Assembly (NCBI GenBank): GCA_965649545.1
Contig: CBFGLF010000041.1
Location: forward strand, 1 to 13,647
Direction: 5' to 3'
Source of the DNA: CABHOJ01 sp965649545
Lineage (GTDB): Bacteria > Pseudomonadota > Gammaproteobacteria > Burkholderiales > Methylophilaceae
DNA length: 13,647 bases
Shown here piece by piece: positions 1-7,002 of the stretch; the stretch's first letter is position 1, and every line of letters begins with the position of its first letter. The notes beneath the pieces are model-generated. The model did no database searches. It saw nothing but the letters and a program-made list of their open reading frames with translations, and was not told where the DNA came from. The position numbers and the translations under genes were made by a program.

Positions 1-904
1 TCTCGTTCAGAGACTTACGGCCCAGGTTAGGTGCCTTCAGCAACTCGTTCTCGGTGCGCTGGATCAGGTCACCGATGTAGTAGATGTTCTCTGCCTTGAG
101 GCAGTTGGCGGAACGCACGGTCAGTTCCAGATCATCTACCGGACGCAGCAGGATAGGATCGACCTGTGGTGCATGCTTGACTTCGATCTCGGTAGGCGCA
201 CCCTCGAGGTCTGCAAACACGGCCAACTGACCCATCAGGATACGGGCTGCATCGCGGATCGCTTGCTCTGGCTCGACGACACCGTTGGTCTCGACGTCCA
301 TGACCAGCTTGTCCAGATCGGTGCGCTGTTCTACACGAGCACTGTCAACATGGTAGCTGACCTTGCTGATCGGGCTGAAGGAAGCATCAACCTGGATGAA
401 ACCCAGGATGCGGTCTTCGTCTTCAGCTTTCAGACGCGCAGGGACCGGTTGATAACCACGACCTTGCTCTACCTTGACTTCCAGGTTGAGTTTACCGCCC
501 TTGGTCAGGTGAGCGATCACGTGACCAGGGTTAACGATCTCAGCATCATGACCGGTCGCGAAATCGCCGGCGGTGACTACACCTTCGGAGTCCTTGCTCA
601 GCGTCAGGATGGTTTCAGACTTGTTATTCAGCTTGAGGGCGACACCCTTCAGATTCAGCAGGATATCGACCACATCTTCCTGTACACCGTCGATGGTGGA
701 ATATTCATGCACGACACCGTCGATCTTGACTTCGGTGATGGCATAACCAGGGATGGAGGACAGCAGCACACGGCGCAATGCATTACCCAGGGTGTAGCCG
801 AAACCACGCTCCATAGGCTCAAGGGTTACTCGAGCACGCACTGGCGAAATTACTTCCACGTCAACGACACGTGGCTTTAAATATTCATTCGGATTGTTTT
901 GCAT
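1..904 (-). CDS. rpoA: RNA polymerase alpha subunit, 5' part (partial)
   Basis: The alpha subunit dimerises to nucleate RNA polymerase assembly, and its C-terminal domain contacts UP-element DNA and activators. The frame opens at ATG (902-904) with MQNNPNEYLKPR and runs 301 codons to the window edge. About 25 C-terminal residues are missing if it is near the E. coli length of 329. The N-terminal domain shows the family motifs LEPMERGFGYTLGNALRR and VEQRTDLDKL. The linker PILLRPVDDLEL leads into the C-terminal domain with LTVRSANCLKAE; R264 equals E. coli R265, the key DNA-binding arginine. NLGRKSLNE ends the visible part, so the known UP-element residues are all present. AAGGA lies 6 bases before the ATG. 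It is the last visible gene of the alpha block, 50 bases after rpsD. Identification is secure; the end is cut by the window. Confidence 0.98.
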   Translation of the reverse strand, partial: MQNNPNEYLKPRVVDVEVISPVRARVTLEPMERGFGYTLGNALRRVLLSSIPGYAITEVKIDGVVHEYSTIDGVQEDVVDILLNLKGVALKLNNKSETILTLSKDSEGVVTAGDFATGHDAEIVNPGHVIAHLTKGGKLNLEVKVEQGRGYQPVPARLKAEDEDRILGFIQVDASFSPISKVSYHVDSARVEQRTDLDKLVMDVETNGVVEPEQAIRDAARILMGQLAVFADLEGAPTEIEVKHAPQVDPILLRPVDDLELTVRSANCLKAENIYYIGDLIQRTENELLKAPNLGRKSLNE

Positions 905-954
905 AAACGTTCCTTGCGCTCCTAAATTAGTCGATTAGTACCAAGTATCAAAAA

Positions 955-1584
955 TTACTTGGAGTAAAGTTCGACTACCAGAGACTCATTGATCGTGGCT
1001 GGCAGCTCATCGCGCTGCGGCTTGGCCTTGAAGGTACCCTTCAGTGCCTTGACATCCACTTCGAGCCACTCGGGGAAACCACGCTGCTCAGCTGCAGCCA
1101 ATGCACCGGTGATACGCAGTTGTGACTTGGCAGCGTCGGAGACTTGCACGACATCACCTGGCTTCACTTGGTAGGAAGGGATGTTGACGCGCTTGCCATT
1201 GACCAGAATGCTGTTATGGCGAACGATCTGGCGTGCCTCGGTACGCGAAGCACCCAAACCCATACGGTATGCCACGTTGTCCAGACGGCACTCGAGCAGT
1301 TGCAGCAAGTTCTCGCCGGTGATGCCCTTTTGACGATCAGCAGCTGCATAGTAGCTGCGGAACTGACCTTCCAGTACGCCGTAGATACGACGCAGCTTCT
1401 GCTTTTCACGCAACTGCACGCCGTAGTCGGACAGACGCTGGTTGCGGCGCTGACCATGTTGGCCTGGTGGGAAGTTACGCTTTTCAATCGCGCACTTGTC
1501 GGTAAAGCACTTTTCGCCCTTCAGGAAGAGCTTTTCGCCTTCGCGACGGCACTGACGGCACTTAGGATCGAGATTTCTAGCCAA
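955..1584 (-). CDS. rpsD: 30S ribosomal protein S4, four-cysteine (zinc-type) form
   Basis: S4 is a primary 16S rRNA binder that nucleates assembly of the 5' domain of the 30S subunit, and in E. coli it represses the alpha operon. The 209-residue product matches the family from MARNLDPKC to the terminal VVELYSK. The N-terminus carries C9, C12, C26 and C31, the spacing of a zinc-binding S4; E. coli S4 has lost most of these cysteines. The middle has the conserved LSDYGVQLREKQKLRRIYGVLE segment (about residues 51-72, split by eye). The RNA-binding S4 domain follows with RLDNVAYRMG and VNGKRVNIPSYQVKPGD. It lies 29 bases after rpsK, with AGGAGA before the ATG. Nothing suggests damage. Confidence 0.98.
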   Translation of the reverse strand: MARNLDPKCRQCRREGEKLFLKGEKCFTDKCAIEKRNFPPGQHGQRRNQRLSDYGVQLREKQKLRRIYGVLEGQFRSYYAAADRQKGITGENLLQLLECRLDNVAYRMGLGASRTEARQIVRHNSILVNGKRVNIPSYQVKPGDVVQVSDAAKSQLRITGALAAAEQRGFPEWLEVDVKALKGTFKAKPQRDELPATINESLVVELYSK

Positions 1585-1613
1585 GGTGTTCTCCTATTAT
1601 CTTTCCGGCGCGC

Positions 1614-2003
1614 TTAGATGCGGCGTTTCTTGGGTGGACGGCAACCGTTGTGCGGCACTGGCGTCACATCCGAAATACTGGTGATTTTGAAACCAACAGC
1701 GTTCAGTGCGCGTACAGCCGATTCGCGGCCTGGGCCTGGGCCCTTGATGCGCACTTCCAGATTCTTCACACCACACTCCTGTGCAGCTTTACCTGCAGCT
1801 TCAGCAGCGACCTGAGCTGCGAACGGGGTGCTCTTACGCGAACCCTTGAAACCTGCGCCGCCGGAGGTCGCCCAGGACAACGCATTGCCTTGGCGGTCCG
1901 TGATCGTGATGATGGTGTTGTTAAAAGAAGCGTGCACGTGGGCGATGCCCTCGGCAATATTCTTTTTGACTTTCTTGCGTACGCGTACGTTAGCTTTAGC
2001 CAT
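1614..2003 (-). CDS. rpsK: 30S ribosomal protein S11
   Basis: S11 sits on the 30S platform near the mRNA exit site and the E-site codon, next to S7 and S18. The product is 129 residues, the same length as E. coli S11. It shows the family hallmarks: IAHVHASFNNTIITITDRQGN near residues 21-40, the SGGAGFKGSRKSTPFAAQ segment, and the C-terminal PHNGCRPPKKRRI. The Asn-Gly pair near the C-terminus corresponds to the site that forms isoaspartate in E. coli S11. The start ATG lies 13 bases after the rpsM stop, consistent with coupled translation in the alpha block. Confidence 0.98.
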   Translation of the reverse strand: MAKANVRVRKKVKKNIAEGIAHVHASFNNTIITITDRQGNALSWATSGGAGFKGSRKSTPFAAQVAAEAAGKAAQECGVKNLEVRIKGPGPGRESAVRALNAVGFKITSISDVTPVPHNGCRPPKKRRI

Positions 2004-2016
2004 GTTGCATTATTCC

Positions 2017-2379
2017 TTACTTGGATGCCTTGATCGGCTTAACTGGGCCCTTACGAGTCCGAGCATTGGTTTTGGTGCGCTGACCGCGAACCGGCAGACC
2101 ACGGCGATGACGTACGCCACGGTAGCAGCCCAGATCCATCAAGCGCTTGATGTTCATGGTGATCTCGCGACGCAGGTCACCTTCCACTCGCAGCTTGGCG
2201 ACCTCATCGCGCAGCTTTTCCACCTCAGCATCGTTCAGATCCTTGATCTTCGCGGTAGCGGAAACGCCAGCAGCCAGACAGATCTGCTTCGCTGTGTTGC
2301 GACCTACACCGTAAATCGCGGTCAACGCGATTTCAGTGTGCTTATGGTTTGGGATGTTAACCCCTGCTATCCGAGCCAT
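2017..2379 (-). CDS. rpsM: 30S ribosomal protein S13
   Basis: S13 is a 30S head protein that forms intersubunit bridges with the 50S subunit and whose basic tail reaches the P-site tRNA. The 120-residue product starts MARIAGVNIPNHKHTEIALT and has the helix-two-turn-helix YGVGRNTAKQI. The conserved core is RREITMNIKRLMDLGCYRG, and the basic tail includes RTKTNARTRKGP. The ATG (2377-2379) is preceded by GGAG 8 bases upstream. It is the first gene after a 120-base gap holding a good promoter candidate, so it probably opens a separately transcribed alpha block (rpsM-rpsK-rpsD-rpoA). Confidence 0.98.
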   Translation of the reverse strand: MARIAGVNIPNHKHTEIALTAIYGVGRNTAKQICLAAGVSATAKIKDLNDAEVEKLRDEVAKLRVEGDLRREITMNIKRLMDLGCYRGVRHRRGLPVRGQRTKTNARTRKGPVKPIKASK

Positions 2380-2397
2380 GTATCTACTCCAAAATAA

Positions 2398-2423
2398 TGG
2401 CGTAATCTGTATTCAAATCGCCA
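2398..2423 (-). promoter_or_regulatory. Small hairpin in the rpsM leader
   Basis: The transcript can pair TGGCG (2419-2423) with CGCCA (2398-2402) around a 16-base loop, just upstream of the rpsM Shine-Dalgarno GGAG. The stem is only 5 bp, so stability is doubtful. It lies in the short leader predicted from the promoter at 2436-2464 and could take part in S4 or other feedback, but no S4-type pseudoknot is evident. Confidence 0.3.
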
Positions 2424-2435
2424 AAAAAGCCCAAA

Positions 2436-2464
2436 ATTTTATCAGCTTAGCCGACTTTTAACAA
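2436..2464 (-). promoter_or_regulatory. Candidate sigma70 promoter of the alpha block (rpsM)
   Basis: On the minus strand, TTGTTA (2459-2464; 4 of 6 to consensus) is followed after exactly 17 bases by TAAAAT (2436-2441; 5 of 6). A TG one base before the -10 gives an extended -10 (TGATAAAAT). Transcription would begin near 2429, leaving a leader of about 50 bases to the rpsM ATG. In E. coli an alpha-operon promoter lies in the equivalent rpmJ-rpsM gap. This is an inference from sequence only. Confidence 0.65.
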
Positions 2465-2499
2465 TCAGCTTCGCACATTAAACTACTCGTTCTGTCCAA

Positions 2500-2613
2500 T
2501 TAGCCTTGACGCTGCTTGTGACGTGGGTCGGTGCAAATAATACGCACCACACCGCGGCGGCGAACCACCTTGCAATTGCGGCACAAAGCCTTGACTGATG
2601 CACGAACTCTCAT
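2500..2613 (-). CDS. rpmJ: 50S ribosomal protein L36, zinc (C+) form
   Basis: L36 is the smallest large-subunit protein and binds 23S rRNA near the base of the L7/L12 stalk. The frame encodes 37 residues, starting MRVRASVKALCRNCKVVRRR and ending DPRHKQRQG before TAA. The ligands C11, C14, C27 and H32 form the standard CxxC...C...H zinc site. The ATG (2611-2613) is preceded by AGAGG 6 bases upstream. The gene lies 30 bases after infA and is the last gene before the promoter-bearing gap to rpsM. It is short and easily missed, but sequence and position make it unambiguous. Confidence 0.97.
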   Translation of the reverse strand: MRVRASVKALCRNCKVVRRRGVVRIICTDPRHKQRQG

Positions 2614-2643
2614 TTTTCACCTCTACGCTTTCAAACTCACTAA

Positions 2644-2862
2644 CTACTTAGCACGGAAAACGATCCGCGCACGGGACAAATCATACGGGGTCATCTCCAC
2701 TGTGACCTTATCGCCTGGCAGGATGCGGATATAGTGCATTCGCATCTTGCCGGAGATGTAGCCCAAGACGACATGACCATTTTCCAACTTAACCCTGAAC
2801 GTCGCATTTGGCAGATTCTCTAGAACCTCGCCCTGCATCTCGATTCTGTCTTCTTTCGCCAT
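2644..2862 (-). CDS. infA: Translation initiation factor IF-1
   Basis: IF-1 is a one-domain OB-fold protein that binds the 30S A site during initiation and supports IF-2 and IF-3. The product is 72 residues, the usual length. It reads MAKEDRIEMQGEVLENLPNA at the start, then FRVKLENGHVVLGYISGKMR, and PGDKVTVEMTPYDLSRARIV near the end. The ATG is 13 bases after the secY stop and has only a weak Shine-Dalgarno (GGACG very close), so coupling to secY translation is likely. In E. coli infA sits elsewhere; its position between secY and rpmJ is found in betaproteobacteria and many other phyla. Confidence 0.98.
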   Translation of the reverse strand: MAKEDRIEMQGEVLENLPNATFRVKLENGHVVLGYISGKMRMHYIRILPGDKVTVEMTPYDLSRARIVFRAK

Positions 2863-2875
2863 CGTCCGAACCCGA

Positions 2876-4198
2876 TTACCGCGGTGTCACCGCCCCGCCT
2901 TTAAAGTTCGCCTTCTTCAGCAAGCCTTCATACTGGTGTGACATCAGGTGCGCTTGTACTTGTGTCATGAAATCCATCGTCACGACTACGATAATCAAGA
3001 GCGACGTACCGCCAAAGTAGAATGGCACGTTGAACTTCAGGATCAAGAATTCTGGCAACAGACAAACGGCGGTGATGTACAGAGCACCGGCGAGTGTCAA
3101 ACGCGCCATGATTCGATCGATATACTTCGCGGTCTGGTCGCCTGGACGGATACCCGGGACGAACGCACCGCTCTTCTTCAAGTTATCTGCCGTTTCTTTC
3201 GGATTGAAAACCAATGCCGTATAGAAGAAACAGAAAAATATAATCGCTGTCGCAAAAAACATGATGTACAACGGCTGACCGGGCGACAACGTCGAACCGA
3301 TATCCTTCAGCCAGGTCATGCTCTCGCTGCTGCCAAACCAACCTGCCATCGTGGCAGGGAACAAAATGATGCTCGACGCGAAGATCGGAGGGATCACACC
3401 CGCCATGTTCAGCTTCAACGGCAGATGGGAAGTCTGTCCGCCGAATACCTTGCGACCGACCTGACGTTTCGCATAATTCACCGTGATCTTGCGCTGACCA
3501 CGTTCGACGAATACGACGAATGCAGTCACCAGAATCGTTGCAGCGAACAGGAACAGTACCAGTGGAATAGAGAACGCACCTGTGCGGGCCAATTCCAAAG
3601 TACCGCCGATCGCACTAGGCAGACCAGCCACGATACCGGCAAAAATGATGATGGAGATACCATTACCAATGCCGCGTTCAGTGATCTGCTCACCCAGCCA
3701 CATCAAAAACATCGTGCCGCTGACCAAGGTGATGACCGTAGTGAAACGGAACATCAGGCCCGGATCCAGCACCAAGCCCGGCTGACCTTCCAGGGCGATG
3801 GAGATACCCAGGCCCTGAAACAGCGCCAACATGACGGTGCCGTAACGCGTATATTTCGTGATCTGGCGACGTCCAGCTTCGCCTTCCTTCTTCAACTGCT
3901 CGAGCTGCGGCGAAACCACCGTCAGCAACTGCATGATGATCGAAGCGGAGATGTACGGCATGATCCCCAAAGCGAACACGGTGAACCGTGACAGGGCGCC
4001 ACCGGAGAACATGTTGAACATGCCCAAGATGCCGCCGCTCTGAGATTCAAACAACTTGGCCAACACATCCGGATCGATACCTGGCACCGGAATGTGTGCG
4101 CCCAAGCGATACACCACCAAAGCACCGAGGACAAACAGCAAGCGGCTTTTCAGCTCACTCATCTTCCCTACGGCACCCAGAAAACTATCGTTCGCCAA
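2876..4198 (-). CDS. secY: Preprotein translocase subunit SecY (TTG start)
   Basis: SecY is the channel-forming inner-membrane subunit of the SecYEG translocon; it passes proteins driven by SecA or the ribosome. The product is 440 residues (E. coli 443) and appears to have the expected ten membrane segments. Visible landmarks are GAHIPVPGIDPD after segment 1, the plug/segment-2 region GILGMFNMFSGGAL, GERGQRKITVNYAKRQ-type cytoplasmic loop residues, LKLNMAGVIPPIFASS, and the cytosolic loop GAFVPGIRPGDQTAKYIDR used in SecA contact. The start is TTG (4196-4198): an in-frame TAA lies immediately upstream, and the N-terminus MANDSFLG fits the family. The next ATG (4160-4162) would cut 12 residues. 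AAGAG lies 7 bases before TTG. It follows rplO by 10 bases, as in classical spc operons. Confidence 0.97.
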   Translation of the reverse strand: MANDSFLGAVGKMSELKSRLLFVLGALVVYRLGAHIPVPGIDPDVLAKLFESQSGGILGMFNMFSGGALSRFTVFALGIMPYISASIIMQLLTVVSPQLEQLKKEGEAGRRQITKYTRYGTVMLALFQGLGISIALEGQPGLVLDPGLMFRFTTVITLVSGTMFLMWLGEQITERGIGNGISIIIFAGIVAGLPSAIGGTLELARTGAFSIPLVLFLFAATILVTAFVVFVERGQRKITVNYAKRQVGRKVFGGQTSHLPLKLNMAGVIPPIFASSIILFPATMAGWFGSSESMTWLKDIGSTLSPGQPLYIMFFATAIIFFCFFYTALVFNPKETADNLKKSGAFVPGIRPGDQTAKYIDRIMARLTLAGALYITAVCLLPEFLILKFNVPFYFGGTSLLIIVVVTMDFMTQVQAHLMSHQYEGLLKKANFKGGAVTPR

Positions 4199-4208
4199 TT
4201 ATGTACTC

Positions 4209-4649
4209 TTAAGCTGCTTCTACAATCTTGCCGCCTGCCGCTTCAACCGCAGCACGCGCACCTTTGCTCAACAGCAGCCCTTGCACGGTCAGTGCACGGG
4301 TCACGTCGCCGGACAGGTAAACCTTGACCGTTTTCGCGCCAGGCGCGACGACGTTAGCTGCCTTGAGTGCGAGCAAATCGATCACATCGGCTTCTACCTT
4401 GACCAACTCACCGGTACGCACATGTGCAGTGTCCGCTGCAGTCAGCGAATTGAACCCACGCTTAGGCAGACGACGTTGCAAAGGCATTTGACCGCCTTCG
4501 AAACCCACCTTGTGGAAACCGCCGGTGCGGGACTTCTGACCCTTGTGACCACGGCCCGCGGTCTTACCCAGACCGGAACCGATGCCGCGACCAACGCGAC
4601 GCTTGGCGTGCTTGGCGCCTTCTGCAGGCTTAATAGAATTCAATTTCAT
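4209..4649 (-). CDS. rplO: 50S ribosomal protein L15
   Basis: L15 is a late-assembling 23S rRNA protein with a long basic N-terminal extension reaching into the core of the 50S subunit. The product is 146 residues (E. coli 144). The extension shows the glycine/arginine-rich signature GRGIGSGLGKTAGRGHKGQ followed by KSRTGG and FEGGQMPLQRRLPKRGF. The C-terminal globular part ends GGKIVEAA. The ATG overlaps the rpmD stop as TAATG (1 base shared), so translation is probably coupled. secY starts 10 bases after its stop. Confidence 0.98.
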   Translation of the reverse strand: MKLNSIKPAEGAKHAKRRVGRGIGSGLGKTAGRGHKGQKSRTGGFHKVGFEGGQMPLQRRLPKRGFNSLTAADTAHVRTGELVKVEADVIDLLALKAANVVAPGAKTVKVYLSGDVTRALTVQGLLLSKGARAAVEAAGGKIVEAA

Positions 4650-4846
4650 TATGCTTCTACCTTTAAGAGATAGCTCACCGCGTTGATCATGCCGCGATTT
4701 TCCGGGGTATCTTGCACCTCAACCGTATGGTTCAGGCGACGCAGACCCAGGCCGCGCACGGATGCACGGTGAGATTCGATTCTGCCGATCGTGCTCTTGA
4801 CCAAGGTCACCTTGATCGAGCCGGTTTCTTTCTTTGCTTTTGCCAT
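4649..4846 (-). CDS. rpmD: 50S ribosomal protein L30
   Basis: L30 is a small large-subunit protein that binds 23S rRNA and is often absent outside some bacterial groups. The product is 65 residues (E. coli 59). It shows the family pattern IKVTLVKSTIGR, then RGLGLRRLNHTVEVQDTPENRGMI, and the terminal SYLLKVEA. The lysine-rich start MAKAKKETGS makes it slightly longer than the E. coli protein. The ATG is 2 bases after the rpsE stop and its Shine-Dalgarno AGAGG lies inside rpsE; the stop overlaps the rplO start. Confidence 0.97.
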   Translation of the reverse strand: MAKAKKETGSIKVTLVKSTIGRIESHRASVRGLGLRRLNHTVEVQDTPENRGMINAVSYLLKVEA

Positions 4847-4848
4847 GA

Positions 4849-5358
4849 TTAGCCTCTGATTTCTTCAACCGACTTGCCACGCTTTGCAGCGATCTCAGAC
4901 GGGGTGTTCATGGACTGCAAACCGTTCAGTGTGGCACGCACCACATTGTATGGGTTGGTGGAACCGATACACTTGGCCAATACGTTAGTCACGCCCATCA
5001 CTTCAAAGATCGCGCGCATGGCGCCACCAGCGATGATGCCGGTACCTTCGGAAGCTGGCTGGATGAATACCTTGGCTGCGCCATGCACACCGGTCACTGC
5101 GTGATGCAGGGTACCGTTGTTCAAGCTGACCTTGACCATACCGCGACGGGCTTCGTCCATCGCCTTTTGCACGGCGACCGGCACTTCACGCGCCTTGCCC
5201 TTGCCCATACCTACGCCACCATCGCCATCACCAACCACGGTCAGTGCAGCAAAACTCATGATACGGCCACCCTTAACCACCTTGGTTACGCGGTTGACAC
5301 CGATCATCTTCTCGCGCAGACCATCGGTCTGCTGCTGTTCCATATCTGCTTTTGCCAT
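4849..5358 (-). CDS. rpsE: 30S ribosomal protein S5
   Basis: S5 lies at the 30S shoulder by the mRNA entry channel; with S3 and S4 it affects fidelity, and its N-terminal loop is the usual site of spectinomycin-resistance changes. The loop VTKVVKGGRIMSF is followed by the core LTVVGDGDGGVGMGKGKAREVP, then ASEGTGIIAGGAMRA and STNPYNVVRATLNGL. The end is KRGKSVEEIRG. Two ATGs are adjacent (5361 and 5358) after an in-frame TTG. I chose 5358 because GGGG then sits 6 bases upstream, whereas it is 3 bases from the other. The result is 169 residues (E. coli 167), MAKADMEQQ.... The choice between the two ATGs is not certain. Confidence 0.96.
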   Translation of the reverse strand: MAKADMEQQQTDGLREKMIGVNRVTKVVKGGRIMSFAALTVVGDGDGGVGMGKGKAREVPVAVQKAMDEARRGMVKVSLNNGTLHHAVTGVHGAAKVFIQPASEGTGIIAGGAMRAIFEVMGVTNVLAKCIGSTNPYNVVRATLNGLQSMNTPSEIAAKRGKSVEEIRG

Positions 5359-5372
5359 CATCAACCCCGCTA

Positions 5373-5726
5373 TTAGAAGGACAAGCCGTTTTCACGCGCG
5401 GCATCAGCCAGCGCCTTGATACGACCATGGTATTTGTAGCCAGAGCGGTCGAATGCAACGGTGGTCACACCGGCAGCCTTGGCTTTCTCGGCGATACGCT
5501 TGCCGATCTCAGCTGCTGCAGCGATGTTGCCGCCATTCTTGATGCTCTTGCGAACTTCAGCTTCAAGAGTAGAAGCACTGGCCAGAACCTTATCACCGCT
5601 CTCGGCGATGATTTGCGCGTAAATGTGCGTGTTGGTACGGTGCACACTCAGGCGGGTGACCTTCAGCTCGGCGATTTTGGCACGGGTTTTACGTGCACGA
5701 CGCAAACGAGAATTAGTATTAGTCAT
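5373..5726 (-). CDS. rplR: 50S ribosomal protein L18
   Basis: L18 binds 5S rRNA and, with L5, builds the central protuberance of the 50S subunit. The product is 117 residues, equal to E. coli. It starts MTNTNSRLRRARKTRAKIAEL, a basic N-terminus that contacts 5S rRNA, followed by RLSVHRTNTHIYAQII. The end is the conserved FDRSGYKYHGRIKALADAAR and ENGLSF. It begins 10 bases after rplF and ends 14 bases before the chosen rpsE start. Confidence 0.98.
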   Translation of the reverse strand: MTNTNSRLRRARKTRAKIAELKVTRLSVHRTNTHIYAQIIAESGDKVLASASTLEAEVRKSIKNGGNIAAAAEIGKRIAEKAKAAGVTTVAFDRSGYKYHGRIKALADAARENGLSF

Positions 5727-5736
5727 GACTTATGCC

Positions 5737-6270
5737 TTACTTCTTCTTGGTTTCTTTGATAACCACGACTTCGTCAGCATAGCGAACGCCCTTGCCCTTG
5801 TACGGCTCTGGGGAACGGTATGCGCGAATCTGCGCGGCAACTTGACCAACCACCTGCTTGTCCACGCCGGTCAGGATGATCTCCGTCGGGGTAGGGGTTT
5901 GCACCGTGACGCCAGCTGGCATCTTGTGGTTGACCGGATGTGAAAATCCGAGGTCCAGGTTGAGGGTGGTACCTTGGGCTTGCGCCTTGTAACCGACACC
6001 TACCAGGTTCAATTTACGGGTAAAGCCGACGGATACGCCATGCACCATGTTGGCGACCAGCGCACGTACGGTGCCGGACATCGCACGGGAGTGCTGACTG
6101 TCGTTCGCTGCCGTGAACGTGAGCGTGTCACCTTCACGGTTCAACTTGACGGCACCGGTCAAAGCCTGGGACATCTTGCCCAGTGGACCGCTAACCGCGA
6201 TGTTGTCAGCGGACAATGCCACTTCAACCTTGGCTGGGATAGCGACTGGGTTCTTAGCTACGCGAGACAT
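5737..6270 (-). CDS. rplF: 50S ribosomal protein L6
   Basis: L6 binds helix 97 of 23S rRNA beside the sarcin-ricin loop and helps form the factor-binding site; it is important late in 50S assembly. The product is 177 residues, the same length as E. coli. It contains two similar alpha/beta domains: the first starts MSRVAKNPVAIPAKVEV, the second contains LVGVGYKAQAQGTTLNLDLG and FSHPVNHKMPAGV. The signature RSPEPYKGKGVRYADE lies near the C-terminus, which ends in a lysine run. Spacing is 10 bases on both sides. Confidence 0.98.
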   Translation of the reverse strand: MSRVAKNPVAIPAKVEVALSADNIAVSGPLGKMSQALTGAVKLNREGDTLTFTAANDSQHSRAMSGTVRALVANMVHGVSVGFTRKLNLVGVGYKAQAQGTTLNLDLGFSHPVNHKMPAGVTVQTPTPTEIILTGVDKQVVGQVAAQIRAYRSPEPYKGKGVRYADEVVVIKETKKK

Positions 6271-6280
6271 GTTCCGCTCC

Positions 6281-6676
6281 TTAAGCTACGACGCACAGCA
6301 CTTCACCACCGATACCGGCAGCGCGCGCTTTGCGATCAGTCATTACACCCTTGGACGTGGACACGATGGTCACGCCGAGGCCGTTCATTACCTTAGGGAT
6401 ATCCTGGGTGCCCTTGTAGATGCGCAGGCCAGGACGGCTGACACGCTCGATCTTCTCGATCACAGGGCGGCCAGCGTAATACTTCAGGCTGATGTTCAAT
6501 TGTGGTTTACCGTCAACTGCTTGCACCATGTAGTCGTCGATATAACCTTCATCCTTCAGCACGCTGGCGATAGCGCCTTTGAGCTTGGATGCCGGCATCG
6601 TGACGCTTGGCTTGTTGGTGCTCTGCGCATTACGGATGCGCGTCAGCATGTCGGCAATCGGATCACTCATACTCAT
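6281..6676 (-). CDS. rpsH: 30S ribosomal protein S8
   Basis: S8 is a primary binder of the 16S central domain, and in E. coli it represses the spc operon by binding the mRNA around rplE. The product is 131 residues (E. coli 130). It has MSMSDPIADMLTRIRN at the start, GYIDDY in the middle, and the C-terminal RNA-binding signatures RVSRPGLRIYKG and STSKGVMTDRKARAAGIGGE. The first ATG (6676) was kept because E. coli S8 also begins MSM.DP and GGAGG lies 9 bases upstream. It follows rpsN by 15 bases. Confidence 0.98.
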   Translation of the reverse strand: MSMSDPIADMLTRIRNAQSTNKPSVTMPASKLKGAIASVLKDEGYIDDYMVQAVDGKPQLNISLKYYAGRPVIEKIERVSRPGLRIYKGTQDIPKVMNGLGVTIVSTSKGVMTDRKARAAGIGGEVLCVVA

Positions 6677-6691
6677 TCTTCAATCCCTCCG

Positions 6692-6997
6692 TTACCAGCT
6701 GGCCTTGGTGACGCCTGGCACTTCGCCACGCATCATCAATTCGCGCAGCTTGCCGCGCGCAATACCAAACTTACTGAATACACCACGTGGACGGCCGGTC
6801 AGGGCGCAGCGATTACGCAGGCGCACCGGGCTGGAGTTACGTGGCAGACTTTGCAACTTGAGGCGTGCATCGCGACGATCTTCAGGGGAAGCCTTGGTAT
6901 CGTTCATGATGGCCGTCAGCGCTTCGCGCTTGGCTGCATACTTCTTAACAGTGTCGCGACGTTTCTGTTCGCGCTCGATCAGACAGGTTTTAGCCAT
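6692..6997 (-). CDS. rpsN: 30S ribosomal protein S14, zinc-free (C-) long form
   Basis: S14 is a late-assembling 30S head protein next to S3 and S10. The product is 101 residues, the long C-minus form that lacks the paired CxxC zinc ligands. It starts MAKTCLIEREQKRRDTVKKY and has the conserved LQSLPRNSSPVRLRNRCALTGRPRG and FGIARGKLRELMMRG elements, ending GVTKASW. It begins 5 bases after the rplE stop, with AGGAA inside the end of rplE as the likely Shine-Dalgarno. Confidence 0.98.
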   Translation of the reverse strand: MAKTCLIEREQKRRDTVKKYAAKREALTAIMNDTKASPEDRRDARLKLQSLPRNSSPVRLRNRCALTGRPRGVFSKFGIARGKLRELMMRGEVPGVTKASW

Positions 6998-7002
6998 GTT
7001 GT

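Noticed and set aside
173..880. A 235-codon plus-strand frame at the left end
   Set aside because: It is the complement of rpoA, whose minus-strand frame is certain from the alpha-subunit motifs.
905..954. A promoter in front of rpoA (TTGATA with a TAATTT-like -10)
   Set aside because: The -35 is good but the -10 matches only three of six at a 16-base spacing, and the gap is just 50 bases; not better than chance.
2948..3991. A 347-codon open frame on the plus strand opposite secY
   Set aside because: It lies wholly antisense to a clear SecY gene, its translation is rich in R, Q, H and D without recognisable motif, and it has no ribosome-binding site or promoter that I could see. Such shadows are common opposite conserved genes.
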